Assembly (NCBI GenBank): GCA_948567375.1
Contig: OX419757.1
Location: forward strand, 3,348,001-3,412,000
Direction: 5' to 3'
Length of the DNA stretch: 64,000 bases
Source of the DNA: Lunularia cruciata
Taxonomy: Eukaryota > Streptophyta > Marchantiopsida > Lunulariales > Lunulariaceae
Shown: positions 12,370 to 24,799 of the stretch, piece after piece
Layout: the number at the start of each line of letters is the position of its first letter
How positions within the stretch are numbered: the first letter of the stretch is position 1
Position numbers and translations under genes: made by a program
Notes under the pieces: generated by a model
What the model saw: the letters and a program-made list of their open reading frames with translations, nothing else
Told to the model about the DNA's origin: nothing
Databases searched by the model: none

Positions 12370-13249
12370 TAGCCCAATAAAATACCCCAAAAGAATGGAA
12401 GAAAAGAAATACAAGTGCACCAAAAAGTGCAAAATAGAGGAAGAGATGAAAGCTCTAAGAAAAGGGGCAAAAAGGCTATTGAGCTAAGCTATTGTTGTGT
12501 AGTGTACACTACACCAAAAGCATGTAAAATGAAGTATATGGGAACCTATATGTGAACAATGTGGTAGAGATCTCCCAAGGGTAAATTTGGCAACTATGAG
12601 AGGAGTGCCATTGATGGAACAGGAACACCGACAACTATTGCACATCAATGAAAGCTCAAAGCATGTGATCTATGTAGGGTGATAGAGACCTTTTCCAAAA
12701 ATAAGAGGTAAGCATGGTGGGTGAGAAAGCCAAGGCGCCTTTCCTCTACAATGAACACCGTGTTGCCTCTTGAAGAAGCACATCAAATTGATAATGAAGG
12801 TGGCCAAAGATCTCTATTGCCAGGGAAACAAAGGTGTTGGAGGCAATCACCAGCCATAGTGGTACTCTTTCTTCCTAGTGTGATGATCATTGCAGATCTG
12901 GCTTGGATGTTAGCTTGTGCCAATGAATTTGGTCAAAGTGGGTTTGCCAACACCACACCATACAATGTACAAATTGGCCATCCTTGAAAGTGAAAATATC
13001 TGTCCATACCTTCGATGAGGTGAGCCTAATAGTATCCCCCATCACTCAATCTGAACCTATGAGGAAGTAGATAGTAGGATTTGGGCCATTGCATCTCTAG
13101 TTGCACTTCATAGACTCTAGTAGGCTCCCCTCGTATGGCACATTGTAAGATGTGGATGCCCTCAATATCAAATGTAGAACCACACGGGCATTGGTCTAGT
13201 ATGCCCAAGAGTGTTGGATGTGGTACACCTAGCCAAAGTCAAAAGCCAT
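12370..13249 (-). pseudogene. family-B non-LTR retrotransposon, 3' half (finger, REL and tail)
   Basis: This continues, on the minus strand, the element that resumes at 35117. Reading downward from 13249: a WLGVPHPTLLG segment, then CPCGSTFDIEGIHILQC (13200-13140), a C-x-C-x9-H-x3-C finger-like motif. Next comes a stretch matching the 7.0-7.3 kb copy, including a LAIEIFGHLHYQFDVLL-like REL remnant near 12800-12740. The 3' tail has the hairpin GCACTTTTTGGTGC (12417-12430 on the plus strand) and a GGGGTATTTT end near 12374. Stops and shifts are frequent. The break at 13249/35117 is where gypsy-1 landed. Confidence 0.75.
13245..13249. repeat. target-site duplication of gypsy-1, left copy
   Basis: GCCAT, matching ACTAT at 35117-35121 at three of five positions. 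Both differences are C/T or G/A transitions, as expected from decay of methylated cytosines in an old insertion. Confidence 0.5.
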
Positions 13250-13668
13250 TGTAAAAGGCCAAGGAGAGAAATAGGTGAATGGAAGACCGGAGTGGACAAT
13301 CATATTGGGACTCTTAAATGAAGGAAACTTTGGATGCTTAGCATGACCTTGGGCTTTGGTATTTATAGGAAACATATAGGGCTCTTGGGAAGTTCACAAG
13401 GAAGCTTCCCTAGAAATTGACTTCTTGGAGTGCAAGCTAAGCCAACCAATAAGCTTCTAAAGAAGCTTCTTCCTAGGAGCCACCTACTTGGCATGCAAGC
13501 TAAGCTAGCCGAGAGCTTCCTAAGAAGCTGTCTATTTGGCATACATGTTACTTGATACTTGGAAGGTAACAAGAAGTTTCCTAGATGCATCTAGAACATT
13601 CTTAATATTCTTGGCTAATTTGGTCTCTTTTCTAACTTGTTAGCCTCTACTAACTCCATATTGCTACA
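13250..13668 (-). repeat. gypsy-1 3' LTR
   Basis: Aligns along its length with 34680-35116. Shared blocks include GGGCTTTGGTATTTATA, CCTAGGAGCCACCTACTTGG and TTACTTGATACTTGG. It begins TGTAAAAG and ends TTGCTACA on the plus strand. The two LTRs differ by many substitutions and small gaps, pointing to an old insertion. Confidence 0.9.
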
Positions 13669-13686
13669 TATTCTCCCACCACTAAT
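13669..13686 (-). promoter_or_regulatory. gypsy-1 polypurine tract
   Basis: On the minus strand, GTGGTGGGAGAATA lies directly against the start of the 3' LTR, the expected place for the plus-strand primer. This fixes which LTR is the 3' one. Confidence 0.7.
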
Positions 13687-13689
13687 TGG

Positions 13690-14279
13690 TGACATCCTCA
13701 TTACCATGGAATCTTCAAACTTCTAGATGGCCATTTGTGCATTGTGGAGATCAGAAAGAGGCTCCATTTGGCATCATGAAGGAGATACCTTTTTCTAAAG
13801 GACTTTGTACTTAATGTGTCATTGGCGGCCACATTAGATGTTGCAACGTGCCAAGATATGATCAACTTCATACTCCTCATGATTGTTGACAAGGATGGCA
13901 GGAGGAGGAGGTTGGACATGAGTGGAAAAGGAATATCAATAATAAATAAATGCTTCAACTTTGAAGCATGATAGACAGACTGGATTTGCATATGACTATG
14001 CAAGGCAAGTTGATAAGCAACAAGAGATATAATTTGGGTAACATCAAATGTACCTATCTAATTAGGAGCAAGTTTATGAACTTGGGTATCCAATGGGAGA
14101 GGCAAGTTACAATAAAAAAGCATGACCTTATCACCCAATTGAAAGGTGAGATCTCGATGATGATGATGAACATATTGCTTTTGCTAATTTTGAGCAACAA
14201 GGAGATGAGATTTGGCTTGCTATAAGGATTTAGATATTGTGGACAAGAAGGTGGAAGTATGAGATACATGAGATGGTAT
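13690..14279 (-). pseudogene. gypsy-1 integrase, C-terminal part
   Basis: Minus-strand remnants of the region after the integrase core. They include a QQAKSHLLVAQNQQKQYVHH-like helix, REISPFQLGDKVML (GPY/F-type entry), and VYHASKLKHLF, which matches the VFHVSKLK motif near the end of Ty3/gypsy integrases. The N-terminal two thirds lie at 27398-28300; gypsy-2 sits between them. Several stops and a shift are present. Confidence 0.75.
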
Positions 14280-15189
14280 TGGTTGGGTCATCTCATCTGG
14301 TAATGGAAATGTGGGAGTGCTACAAGGCAAGGAAAGCATTGGTACAATCCTTATGCAGCCAGCCATTACACAACATAGGGAGGTGATGTAGTTGGGGCTC
14401 TTGTATCGAGTCACAATTCCATTGAGGGAAGGGAATCTCCTTTAGCATTTACCCTTAGGGATGGTTTGAAGGTTTGTCACTCCTATAAACCCCTTGGCCT
14501 CCTTGATATGTCACTTAGAGTTGGTTTATTAATACATCAATCAGTGAGGTTCTAGTAACATGGACCAAACACAAAATCAGTGTGAAAATCCATAGAGGAG
14601 CATTGATTCCTCAACAAGCATTCAAGTATTTGCAACTTTCAATCATTCCACTTAACACACAACTACAAAAGAAGTGCACCATAGTTTATTAGCCTTGTGC
14701 CGTGTTGGTCTTAGGCTCTAAATTTCATAATATATTCATTTGGGATGAAGGATTTCACTTCCCATAGGGCACTTAGTCCATCTCTTTCTAAACAGTCCAT
14801 TTGTCTAATCTATAAATCTTTGAGAGTCTTGAGAAGTCTTACAATGTTGTTTGTTAGCCAAATCAAGATTACCCCTCAAGGGAAGGGATTCCCCCTATAA
14901 TATTGGATCCCAACCCTAAAATAATTCCCTAACCTACCTTAAACACTACACTAGTATGCGGCTACCACTACCCTAAAAGTCCATGCCATAATGGCCATTT
15001 GGTTCTCTTCCCTCAGATGCTAGATGATCCTTACCTCTTAGCATGCTGCTGAACTCTTCATTAATATCTTCTACTATTGTACATTCTTGTAGATCTTCTT
15101 ACCGACAAAAATTCTCTTCTCATTCATATGTACTTCCCCTTTTGTCTTCATTTCCCACAATGTCTTGTATCAGACTTTTTTGCCCCACA
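14280..15189 (-). repeat. gypsy-2 3' LTR
   Basis: Aligns with 26493-27397. Shared tracts include AGAGTTGGTTTATTAATACA, CACTTAGTCCATCTCT, TTCCCTAACCTACCTTAAA against TTTCCTAACCTACCTTAAAA, and CTTCTACTATTGTACATTC. The right end is TTGCCCCACA in both. Confidence 0.9.
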
Positions 15190-15210
15190 ACATAACCCTC
15201 TCCTAAATCC
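15190..15210 (-). promoter_or_regulatory. gypsy-2 candidate polypurine tract
   Basis: On the minus strand, TTTAGGAGAGGGTTATG abuts the 3' LTR. Purine-rich and correctly placed. Confidence 0.6.
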
Positions 15211-18200
15211 TTGCACTCCAAGCAAGATTGAGAAGGTCACTTTTTCTTCTTTTTTCTATTGAGCTCTCATCTGATAATAGGTTCCCGCATGATCACTCTC
15301 ATGATAGTACTTGAAGATGGTATCTCACACATCAATGAACCTGTCCATATGTGCCAACTCCATGACTCTACCCAGGCGCCAACCCCACATACTTGGCTTG
15401 GTGTAAGAGATAGAAGACAATAATCATGATTGTTTGTCTAATGGGGTTGAAGGCTCCTTCTTCTTTACCATCCCAGCCTAGTCAATTGTATAGCTATGCC
15501 AAGTTTTGCAATATACTACAACACAAAAAACTACAAGATCCTTGGTAGTATACCACTAGTTCAAGCAATTTTCTAGCATGGCTATAGACTCTCTCAAGCC
15601 TACCAAGAAAACTTGCACTATGTGCCAACAATGTGACTTTTACTTGTATGAGAAATGATGAATTGTTCTAGAGCGGTGCACCTCCAAATCCAATCTTTCT
15701 TGAAGTTCCTATTTGAGACTTCAAAAGTGCCTCTAGTGGTGTAGACAAGTGTGTTTGCTCCATATTTGAGAGAGCATCATTAATTGGTGTAGGTTTCCTG
15801 AAATTAATGGATAACAAACATAATAGAGTGTCAATGGGTACCATCAACCTAGCATGGTTCTGGAAACAAACAAACACATGGGAAATTTAGTCATGTCTAC
15901 GTATATAACTAAACTCTTGATGTACTATTGCAAGAACCATCGGGCTCCTTATTGAGATTTTCCAATTTAGGTGGTTAGGCACGGGAAACCCTTTGACCAT
16001 GGGCTTGCTTGACTTGGGCACATATAGGATAGCTCTAAGGCAATCCAAGTCATTTGAATTGACCTCCTCCTTAGTAAGGTCACATCATGTACCTTGTTGT
16101 AACACTTGATCATACATGAGCTAAGTGCATTGTATGTCAAGGTATACGTGAAAGCATGGCTGCATCTGCTTTACACTTGTTTCTCCAAGATTTTGAGGGC
16201 TTGACCTACCACTTTGGCAAAATTGGTTTGGGTACTCTATATTGATTGCTCAAAGGGAATCCTTAGTTCCTAGATCATGGTGCTGATTTGGACAATCTGC
16301 TACCCAATATCACTATTGATTATGGCATTGCATGCTCCTTGTAACCATGTATCTTTGTAGAACTTTGTGATCTCCTTATTAGATACTTAGTTTACCTTGA
16401 TGTACTCTCTTGCTGGGCATAGATGTGGCTTCAATACCAACCAAAAATTCACCAACTTGAGACAATCCACTAAGTACGTCAAAGTGAAACAAGGGAGGCT
16501 TACTATCACATATATTAATTCATGAGGGTTCTTTAGTTGTATGCCTCCTTGTAGTATGGACTTGGTCATTGCAAATCAAGTTCTCCATAGTTCCCAAGAG
16601 TCAATTCCATATGCCCACAACATAGAGAATTTTTTTATGCTGATGGTTGCCCTTAAAGATATATGACAATTAGTGGCCGTTCTTGTAATAAGGAGGGCCA
16701 AGTCAAAATGGTAGATCTGATTTACCAAGGAAAATACCAAAATTTCTTGTTGTAGATAACTAAAACATGAAAATAGCTCCCTTTCCATATCCCTCATTAA
16801 ATTTAGCCAAGGGAAAAAGAGATACCAAGTTGAGCGTTCCTTATCCACATGAAAAAATGCTACAGTAGCTGCTTCAACTTGGTTCACATTGATTATCTTG
16901 CAGTGAAAAATATCATGAATGGAGGTAAAGTGGTTATGGCAATCAAGTTATAGCTAGACCTATGGGTGGGTGGAATTACCAGTCGTAACCAATCCTAGAA
17001 TTCATGAGGATCTTGTGGGACATATTTCACTAGATCAAAGGAAGGAGCAATTCTTGGTTCTAGGGCCTAGGTCACTATCATCTATAGGGCACAACTTTCC
17101 AATCCCTTTATTTGTCTCATGTGTGGGATGATTATTACCTTGTCAATGGGATCTTGAGACTTTGGGACCTAAGATGCAATCATAAAGAATATGAACTCCT
17201 TGTCCAAAGTGACTACATTTTGGCTACCTATTTTACTAGATTCACAACTTCCAATGTCAGCTAGACTCCTTCTTGATTCTCTATGTTAGAGGCCATAGCT
17301 TCCTCATGCTCTACTTTGTTTCCAAATGGTAGCCATGGAAGTTCCACGTTATTTTCTTCCAAGGATCTCTTCTTTTGCCTCCCTTGGTTGCTAGTGCCTT
17401 CTCCTATAAAGTATCCCACAACATCTCTCAGCTCAAGACATTGCTTCTTGGTGTCATATGAACTTATCTAGCTCATCTCTTCTTCTAGTAAGTCCAAAAT
17501 GGTGGCCTCTTATTCCTCTCAACACCCTTCTTTGGTCGTTAGCTCAAGTACATCAATGATATGGGTAACTTCCATCATACTTCCTATATTTTGACATGTG
17601 TTGATGATCAGTCCTTTGATTGGGGAACTTGCCAATCTCATAACTTTGCTTCTTACAGAGTCTACATATTTATCAAGGGATATTCTGCACATAGCTTCTT
17701 GGTGTATGTGACTATTTCCCACATTTTGCCCTTAGGTTGGATTGGATTACTTCCCATCTTCTTTTTGGGAGAAGACTTGGGTTAGCTTCTTGTACTTGAG
17801 GGAGTACTAGGCCGAGATGAAGTAAAGGTAGAGGATCTGCCTCCTATAGGACTCCCTCTACTTGGTGACCATCATCTTCATTCATTCATCTTCATTCTAC
17901 ATGCACCATCATCTTCAAGCCCTCTTTTATGAGGTTTTCTACCCACGGATCCTTTAGGCTCCTTGTCCTTTGTATCCTCATATTTATTAGCCTTAGAGTC
18001 CTCTTCCTCAATGGGAAGTTCCAACTTGTGACAACCAATCAACCAAAGTAGCTGGTTTACCTTTTGCTCTAATGTTTGGTTCCAGATTGTCAAGTGATTT
18101 GGGACTTCTATTGAGCTTCTACCTCCACTTGCTCTTCCCATCTCTTCTCCTTATAATAAAGAAGATCTTTTGTATATTGAGTCTTCCCACTACTTGGTTG

Positions 18201-21200
18201 CAATTACTCATAAGGAAGTTATTTCTTTCTTAGGGTTTATATGGCTTCCTCCCAATTGCTTCTCTCCTTCTCTAAACTTGCAATGATTGATTATAATGTT
18301 GATTGGGATAGTTCAAATCCTTTGATCTCTTTATGGGACTCCTCCTTTGATTCAGTCAGTTCCTATATATTTTCCCTTGTGGCATTAAAATCTTCCTTAT
18401 CATGACTTGTTTGGTTTCTGTATCTAGAGCTCAGACTTATTTTTCTTCTTCTCTATGTGATCAGGGGATAATTGAGCATCCAAGGCAAAGTTTTCTGCTT
18501 GTGCAAGTTGTACTTATAATTCCAATTTTATGAGCTCTTTGGTAAGCTTGGTAATCTCCTTTTTCCAGCTGGATTGCTTCTAAGCCAAAACCAACTCTTT
18601 CTCTTGGGCTTTATGGGTGCTCCTCCTTTGTACTTCTCCTACTCCTCCCGTAGCTCAAGAATTTTGCTGCGGGCTAGCTGTCCACATTTTAGGTCAGTCA
18701 ACAGAGACAAAGCTCCAAGTTTCCAAGCCTGGTTGAGGTGCCTGCCCACTATCAAAATGTCTCTCACCTACTAGGCTATCAACAAGGATGCCCATCAAGT
18801 GAGATGATGCTCCCAACCTATCTCATTCTATGGGGTTGGTTTCCTACCATTGTTGAGTCAATGGTATGGGTTGGGATCTTCCAGACCTATGGGATATGGT
18901 CTCAAGAATCATTGCTAATGTGTGAGACAAGAGTCCAAGTCCTTCATCCAAGCCTAGGAAACTTGGCCAATTGGTGGGGTTGGGGAAACCTCCTATCCGG
19001 GACTCACTTTGGGAATCATATTCCAATTAATGACATGGGGTTCCCCAAATAGTGTGGTGCATGTCCTTTTAGAAGGGGAATAAGACGTTTTGGGTCTTCA
19101 ATTCTGGTTCCCTTCCCTTTTTTTGGGCTGTTCTCCTCTTGAATACAAGGTGCTCTACCTCTTCTTCTCCTTGTGTGGGAGTTTTGATTCTTACTCATAG
19201 TTTCTTTTTTTCATTAGGTGGGGAAGAGGTTGCAATCACAACCTTATCAAGGCTAGTTGCCAGATTTGTTTGTTATAGGCTACTTCTTCTTTGGTTGGAA
19301 TGTCTTGCTCTTGCAACTAAATTCTTTTACTTGGATGGCCGGAGCCATCCAAAATGGTTTGCCCACTCTTTGTGAGTCCATTTTGTAAATTGGAATTAGC
19401 AGTGCTGTTACATGGGGTCTCAAGTTTCAGCTCCCAACCTTGGTAACTTTTCCTGAAGATAGGCAGCTAAGAAGTTTGCAATATCTCCTTGGCAGGTTCT
19501 CCTTCATTGGGAAGCTACATGGGGCCAAGTGTTCTAAGATTGCCATTAGTAGGGCTTTATAAGGAAGTGTCTGCCTCCATCTTCTTTAATGTGGACCACT
19601 TTCCTAAAGCTTGAGCAGCACTCACATAGTTTAGTTAATATTACGGGAGTATAATCCAATGGCCAAGTATCACACTTCTGATTAAGGCATCTATTAATGA
19701 TGTGCTTACAAATGATACATTTTTTAATCCAACTATGAGCAAATAGAAGTTTTTCATGGTGTAGAAGAGTGGAAGGTGCATTACTATCATCATAGGGAAG
19801 TCATTTTTGTTCATGGTTCCCATTGGACTATTGAAGAAAATAATCCTTTGTAAGTGTTGAGTGCTGAATCCAAATTCCATCCAAGCAAGTGGATGTCCTC
19901 TAACTTGAGCCCAAGAGAGAATACCTCCCAACTAGTATCCTTGTTGATGGTCATGGTTGTGAAGCTCTTGAGATCATCCGATATGGGAATTAGGTGATGG
20001 ATTATCTTCAATTCCACTTGTATTTTTTAGCTTTTGCCACAACCCTAGGGATCTCCTCCTCCAATGGCTAGAAGAAATAATGAGCCATAAAGCTCCATAT
20101 CTTTCCATGCTCCATGTTTTCCCTCATGGTGGGATCTATGTTGCTAAAATCACATAAGTACCTTGATTGTATGTAGATTGGGGCTTCCACCTCTATACTT
20201 TCATGGTAATATTGTCCCTTCTTTGCTTGTAGCTCATAAGATTTGGTTCCACCTTGTTACTACCCTCTCCTAAAAGCATTTGGTGCTAGCATAAGTCTCC
20301 AACTCTTCAAAATGTTATAAGATATGCCTTCAAGGAGGAATGTGGGAAGGACTTTGTCTACTCAATATTTTTCTTTGTCTTTACAAAACTCCCAAGCACT
20401 AGAAGCGATTTCCTCTCCTTTTGTTCAATCTAACCGGTCCAAGAGTGCTCCTTAAATCAGCCCTCATGTGAATACTTGTTCATTGTGCATGTAGCTCCCA
20501 CTTTTTTTGGATGACCTCCTTCTTGTTCCAAGTTCTTGGTTAGGGTTCAACTTCCTACACTTGTTTCTCTCAATAATATGGATTCTTGTGTTTTTGCTTA
20601 CACAAGTTGTGATAGCTTCCACAATTGTGAGCTGCAATTGACAAAATAGTGAGGACTTGCGGGGTTTGTGCAAAGGTTTTGTTGAGACATGGTCATTGCC
20701 ACCCAATGTACTTCATTGCCTACATTTAAATTTCTCATGCAAGATACCTCTCCTTGCAATTGAATATGAAGGGTTGTTTTCCACTTGGCATTATTTTGTG
20801 CTTGAAGATGAAGCATTTCATGCATGGCACTATCCCTTCATTGAATGAAGCTTGTCATGAATGCAATGCTATCTTTTCTTGGGATTGTCACAATCATTAT
20901 ATTTTGTCAGAAAAAGAGTGTTCTTGTAGAGGTGCTCAATTTCTGCCCGTTGTCTTTGGCTTTTAGATTATGATCAAGAATTTAGATCCAAGATAAAATG
21001 CCCCATGGTTTATAGAAACCTATAGTCAATCTTGTAGTTTCTTCAAAAGCCCTCCAAATCTTGGAAGAAGACCTTCTCATGGTATATTTCTCATGTGATA
21101 TGATTGGTCCTCAAGTGATATGGTGAAACAAAGAGTTTCATGTGGCAGCTTTTCTTTTTGGTTGTGTTCAAGAATGTAATGGGGATTGTAAGGTCTGCAC

Positions 21201-21455
21201 TTTGATCCATTGGTGTAAGGTTCCAAGATTTTACCATCTAAATGTTTCCAACTGAACTGACATGTTGTTGAATACTTCATATACTATAAAGGGGCCTAAC
21301 CATTTCTTGACAAATTTATTGGGGAATCAGTCCCATCCTATCATTGAACTTGAGAACCAGGTCTTTCTTGTAAAGTGGGACATCTTTTGTCTTTCTATCA
21401 AAATAAGTTTTATGTTTTGCCTAGGTTGTCTATCATATATACAATGCATGTAAAT
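15211..21455 (-). pseudogene. gypsy-2 post-integrase region with extra coding remnants
   Basis: About 6.3 kb separate integrase from the 3' LTR. The minus strand holds broken open frames with protein-like composition. One at 18141-17878 is charged and Glu/Lys-rich after a NQTLEQKVNQLLWLIG helix. One is near 20.1 kb (YLCDFSNIDPTMRENMEHGK), and another is at 16887-16576. I cannot name the product. Plant Tat-lineage elements are known to carry extra ORFs between pol and the 3' LTR, so this may be such an ORF. An independent decayed insertion is the alternative. Confidence 0.45.
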
Positions 21456-21970
21456 GTTTTTCATTTGGATCCTGAAATGCACACACCCTTTCTTTCCATG
21501 GCTGCTCCCTTTTCACACCAAGACATCCAGTGCAGGTGATAGGTGAGTATTGTAAGAGGAGGTACAAGGAACTCTATGGCCAGATTAGCCTCTTGCTTGT
21601 AGACAAGTTGGAAGAGGGTGGATCTTGTAGTTAGGTCCAAAGAACACCAACTAGTTTTTGGTCTCAATCAATGGAGTTTAGGCTGACCATCTTTTTAAGG
21701 AAGGTAAGCAAGATGCCATTAATACGTTCCCGTTGGCCATTTTCTTGTGGGTGATCAGCGGTAGATCATTTATGTTGTATCTCATATGAATTGGTAAGGT
21801 CTTGCACTCCTTCATTAATGAAGTGGGACCCGTTGTTGGTGACAATGGAGAAGGGAACCCCAAAAAAGGATATAATGTGTTATGCAAAAATTAGATAGAC
21901 ATGATAGCCAACCTTCCCTCTATTTGGGGGAAGGAGGGTGAATCTGCACATTCTTAAGGCCTTATTCATC
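21456..21970 (-). pseudogene. gypsy-2 integrase core
   Basis: The minus strand reads FGVPFSIVTNNGSHF, HPQENGQRERING, then WCSLDLTTRSTLF and LVYKQEANLAIEFLVP. These are the second catalytic block (the usual Asp before NGSHF is Asn here), the catalytic Glu block, and the LVYGxEAxxPIE segment of Ty3/gypsy integrases. An in-frame stop lies between the two catalytic blocks, and the lost Asp shows it is inactive. Confidence 0.85.
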
Positions 21971-21989
21971 TATTTAGGCCTCCAAAATT

Positions 21990-22315
21990 ACCTTTGAAGT
22001 TTTCATGCCTATTTTGGTTTCTGCCCTATTAGTAGAAATATTATTTTTGTGAAACCTCTACTTGATCTATTTAGTACTTCATGTGTAACATCCTTCCAGA
22101 TGTTACTAAACCAATTCTCACCTTTAAATCATATATCTAGCTATTGGTTTTAAGGTCTTCAAGTCTATTTTGGTTTTTGCCCTATTAGTAGAAGTACTCT
22201 TTTGGTGATACTTCTATCTGATCTATTTTTTCCACCATGTATAACATCAATCTAGATGTTACTAAATCAAATTTCACATCTAGATCATATGGCTAGCTCC
22301 TGGTATTACAGATTG
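21990..22315. repeat. diverged tandem duplication inside gypsy-2
   Basis: Two units offset by 156 bp. Both contain CTATTTTGGTTT, CCCTATTAGTAGAA and AGATGTTACTAAA and end in ATATxxCTAGCT. The block sits between the RT/RNase H and integrase remnants and is not obviously coding. Confidence 0.75.
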
Positions 22316-23010
22316 GCATCATGTGTTATAGACCACCACCATTATCTTACCAGATATATTTGCAAGAAATGAGCTCTCTTAAGAAGTGCCCACTTGAGTT
22401 GTTACAATGGAAAAATTTGAGGACTATAAAGATTCTTTTGGGCCAAAACAACGTTGGAGAACTTACATAATAAAAATTACTTCAATAAAAATCACCATAC
22501 AAGATTGTGAAAGGAAGAGCTTACATATGAAAACTCTTATGGCTATGTTGAGGTAAGTCGAATGGCATACAACCCATAGAAATTTTTTTGATCTAGTCCA
22601 TCAAGGTCAATTGGGTTGTCACTTGATCCCCTACATAGAAAAGGTGGAAATCTATAGGATCAATGCTAAGGGAGTTTGCGATTGAGGATCCAAGAATGTG
22701 GGAGAGGAAATCCACATTATCTTGGGACTTGTTGATATTCCACCATAAACAAGAATTCTTGTAGAAGTATCATCCATTGGGCAAGTTATCCCACATAGCA
22801 AGGGTTGTTCATGAGGTATTTATGAGCCTCATGATCTACATGGAACAAAAAATTTGCCCAAGAGGTAGTGTTGGAAATGTTGCATCACATAAATCATGCC
22901 AAAACATTCCTTCCATTGTGGAGTAATTTTATTCTATGGAGCTAAGCTGCCGGCTAGCATAATAGATGAGATTTTTGCATTGCTGCTCATAATTTTGGGC
23001 TAGGACAACA

Positions 23011-23340
23011 CTATAGCCATGTTTGAGGTATCCATGAATACAAGGGATATCTCAAATTCCATCTTTTGTATCTCAAATTCATCATGTAATATTGGAATGT
23101 TGTGTGAGAATTTTGGAGTCCAAATGGTATGATGCAATATGCATAGGTTCCCCACTTGGTTACAAAGGTGCTCTTACATTGATCTTTTGAGGCAATTGCA
23201 ATTTGGTTGTAACTAGAGTAGCCATCTATAAAGGAAAAACACTTAATGTTGATTACTTTGTTGAGCAATGTGTCAATAAATAGGACCAAGAATTCAAGAG
23301 GGTTTGGGAATTTAGTTTCTAGAATTTCACTTAGATACAC
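23011..23340 (-). pseudogene. gypsy-2 reverse transcriptase fragment
   Basis: The minus strand reads FSFIDGYSSYNQI (motif A with the catalytic Asp), STFVTKWGTYAYCIIPFGLQ and TTFQ. These match the FxFLDGYSGYNQI...PFGLxNAPATFQ core of Ty3/gypsy reverse transcriptases. The YxDD motif further downstream is not clear. Flanking sequence is shifted and stopped. Confidence 0.9.
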
Positions 23341-24489
23341 ATCTTTCTCATAAATGTTTTAGGGACCATTGAAATTGGCAATGCTCACTATATTTTTCCT
23401 ATAGGATAGATAAACATCCACTTGAGTAGTTTATCCAAGTCATCTCATACATTTTGGGAGTAAATGAGATTCATATTATATGGCTTGGATTGTATGAGAA
23501 TGACATCTATATGAAGGACTATATGATGTTGATATGTTCATGGGTTCACACCCATAAGTTCCATGTAGCTATAGTCAAAAACATTGCAGAACTCATGGAA
23601 GATTTCTTGGTATGTAAGGTGTTCATCCCCGCTCACCTTTGTGTTGATTTTTATATATTAAGGAGGCTCCTTTGCACGGGAGTGTTGAGGTCCTAGAATT
23701 TATCAACTTTTTGTAAATGGAGTGGTATAGGCTCAATTGTGTGTTTGAGAGGTTCTCTAAAAAAATAGCACCACAATGTTTCATCAGGTATTTTTTGGTG
23801 TACCTCTTGCTTTTTTTCTAGGCATTTTGGAGTTTTTCCTTGGTTTTAACAAGCAATTATCCAATAAGCCCAACTGGTTGTGTGAGATGGGAGACATATT
23901 TTTGCATCCTAATGGAAGGACACAATGGATAATGTAGTCTTTGTGTTTGGTTTTTTTTGGGTAATAATAGTATCATTGGAACAAGCACCATCAAGAAAGA
24001 AGCATTAATTGTTTGTTTGTCCGCCTTGGTAGTCAATGTCATCATTGATACAATAACATGAGGGTTGTAAGGTGGCACAAGCATGATTGCTTGTGTGAAT
24101 CCACAAGACATGCTATGATAGCAGAGGCCATCCACTAGTGGGGCTAAGATGCCAAAATCCAAAGGCAATGTGGAGGAAGTTGTAGAAATGGGTTGGCCAA
24201 AAACATCTTTTGATTTGATAAAGGTTGTGGAAGAGGGCCAACAAGTTTATCATCTTTGTATCTATGGGAATGACACCCACTCATCACTTCAACAATTACA
24301 AACAAATAGTTAGCAATGGTATCTACAATCTCTTCCTCACTATTTGCATGTACCATGCATAAATGGTAAAGCTTGGTTGGTTCACCATTGTGATCAAAGC
24401 TGAAATAGTTTTTTATAGGATATACATAGGTAGTATCATGTGATTTGATTTCTTGCCAAAAGTCAACTTACTAGTTTGCTAGGAGGTGA

Positions 24490-24790
24490 TAACATCCATG
24501 TCTACCAACCAAGGAACTCCCAATAAGAGTGGAAATTGGGCAGGAGGAGGTGTATCCATGATTAAATAATTAACCAAGAAGGTTTTTTCACCAATTTACA
24601 TGAGTACTCATGTTAAAATTACCATTGGATGGTGTCTTCTTCCATCAGCCATTCAAAGGATGGTAGAATTCTTGGTCATTCCTTTCAATCCAAAGGTTTG
24701 CATAACTCCTTTGGTCATGATGTTTACGAAGGATCCCAAATCAATTGGATAGTTTGGGATGACATTGCACTCAATTGTTATGTGTCTGCT
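24490..24790 (-). pseudogene. gypsy-2 retropepsin-like protease
   Basis: The minus strand reads DLGSFVNIM (active-site DSG/DTG region, with Leu-Gly after the Asp), then KTFLVNYLIMDT and FPLLLGVPWL (the ILGxPWL flap-end motif). It lies between the gag-like region and RT, as expected. A stop splits it. Confidence 0.75.
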
Positions 24791-24799
24791 AACATTTTG

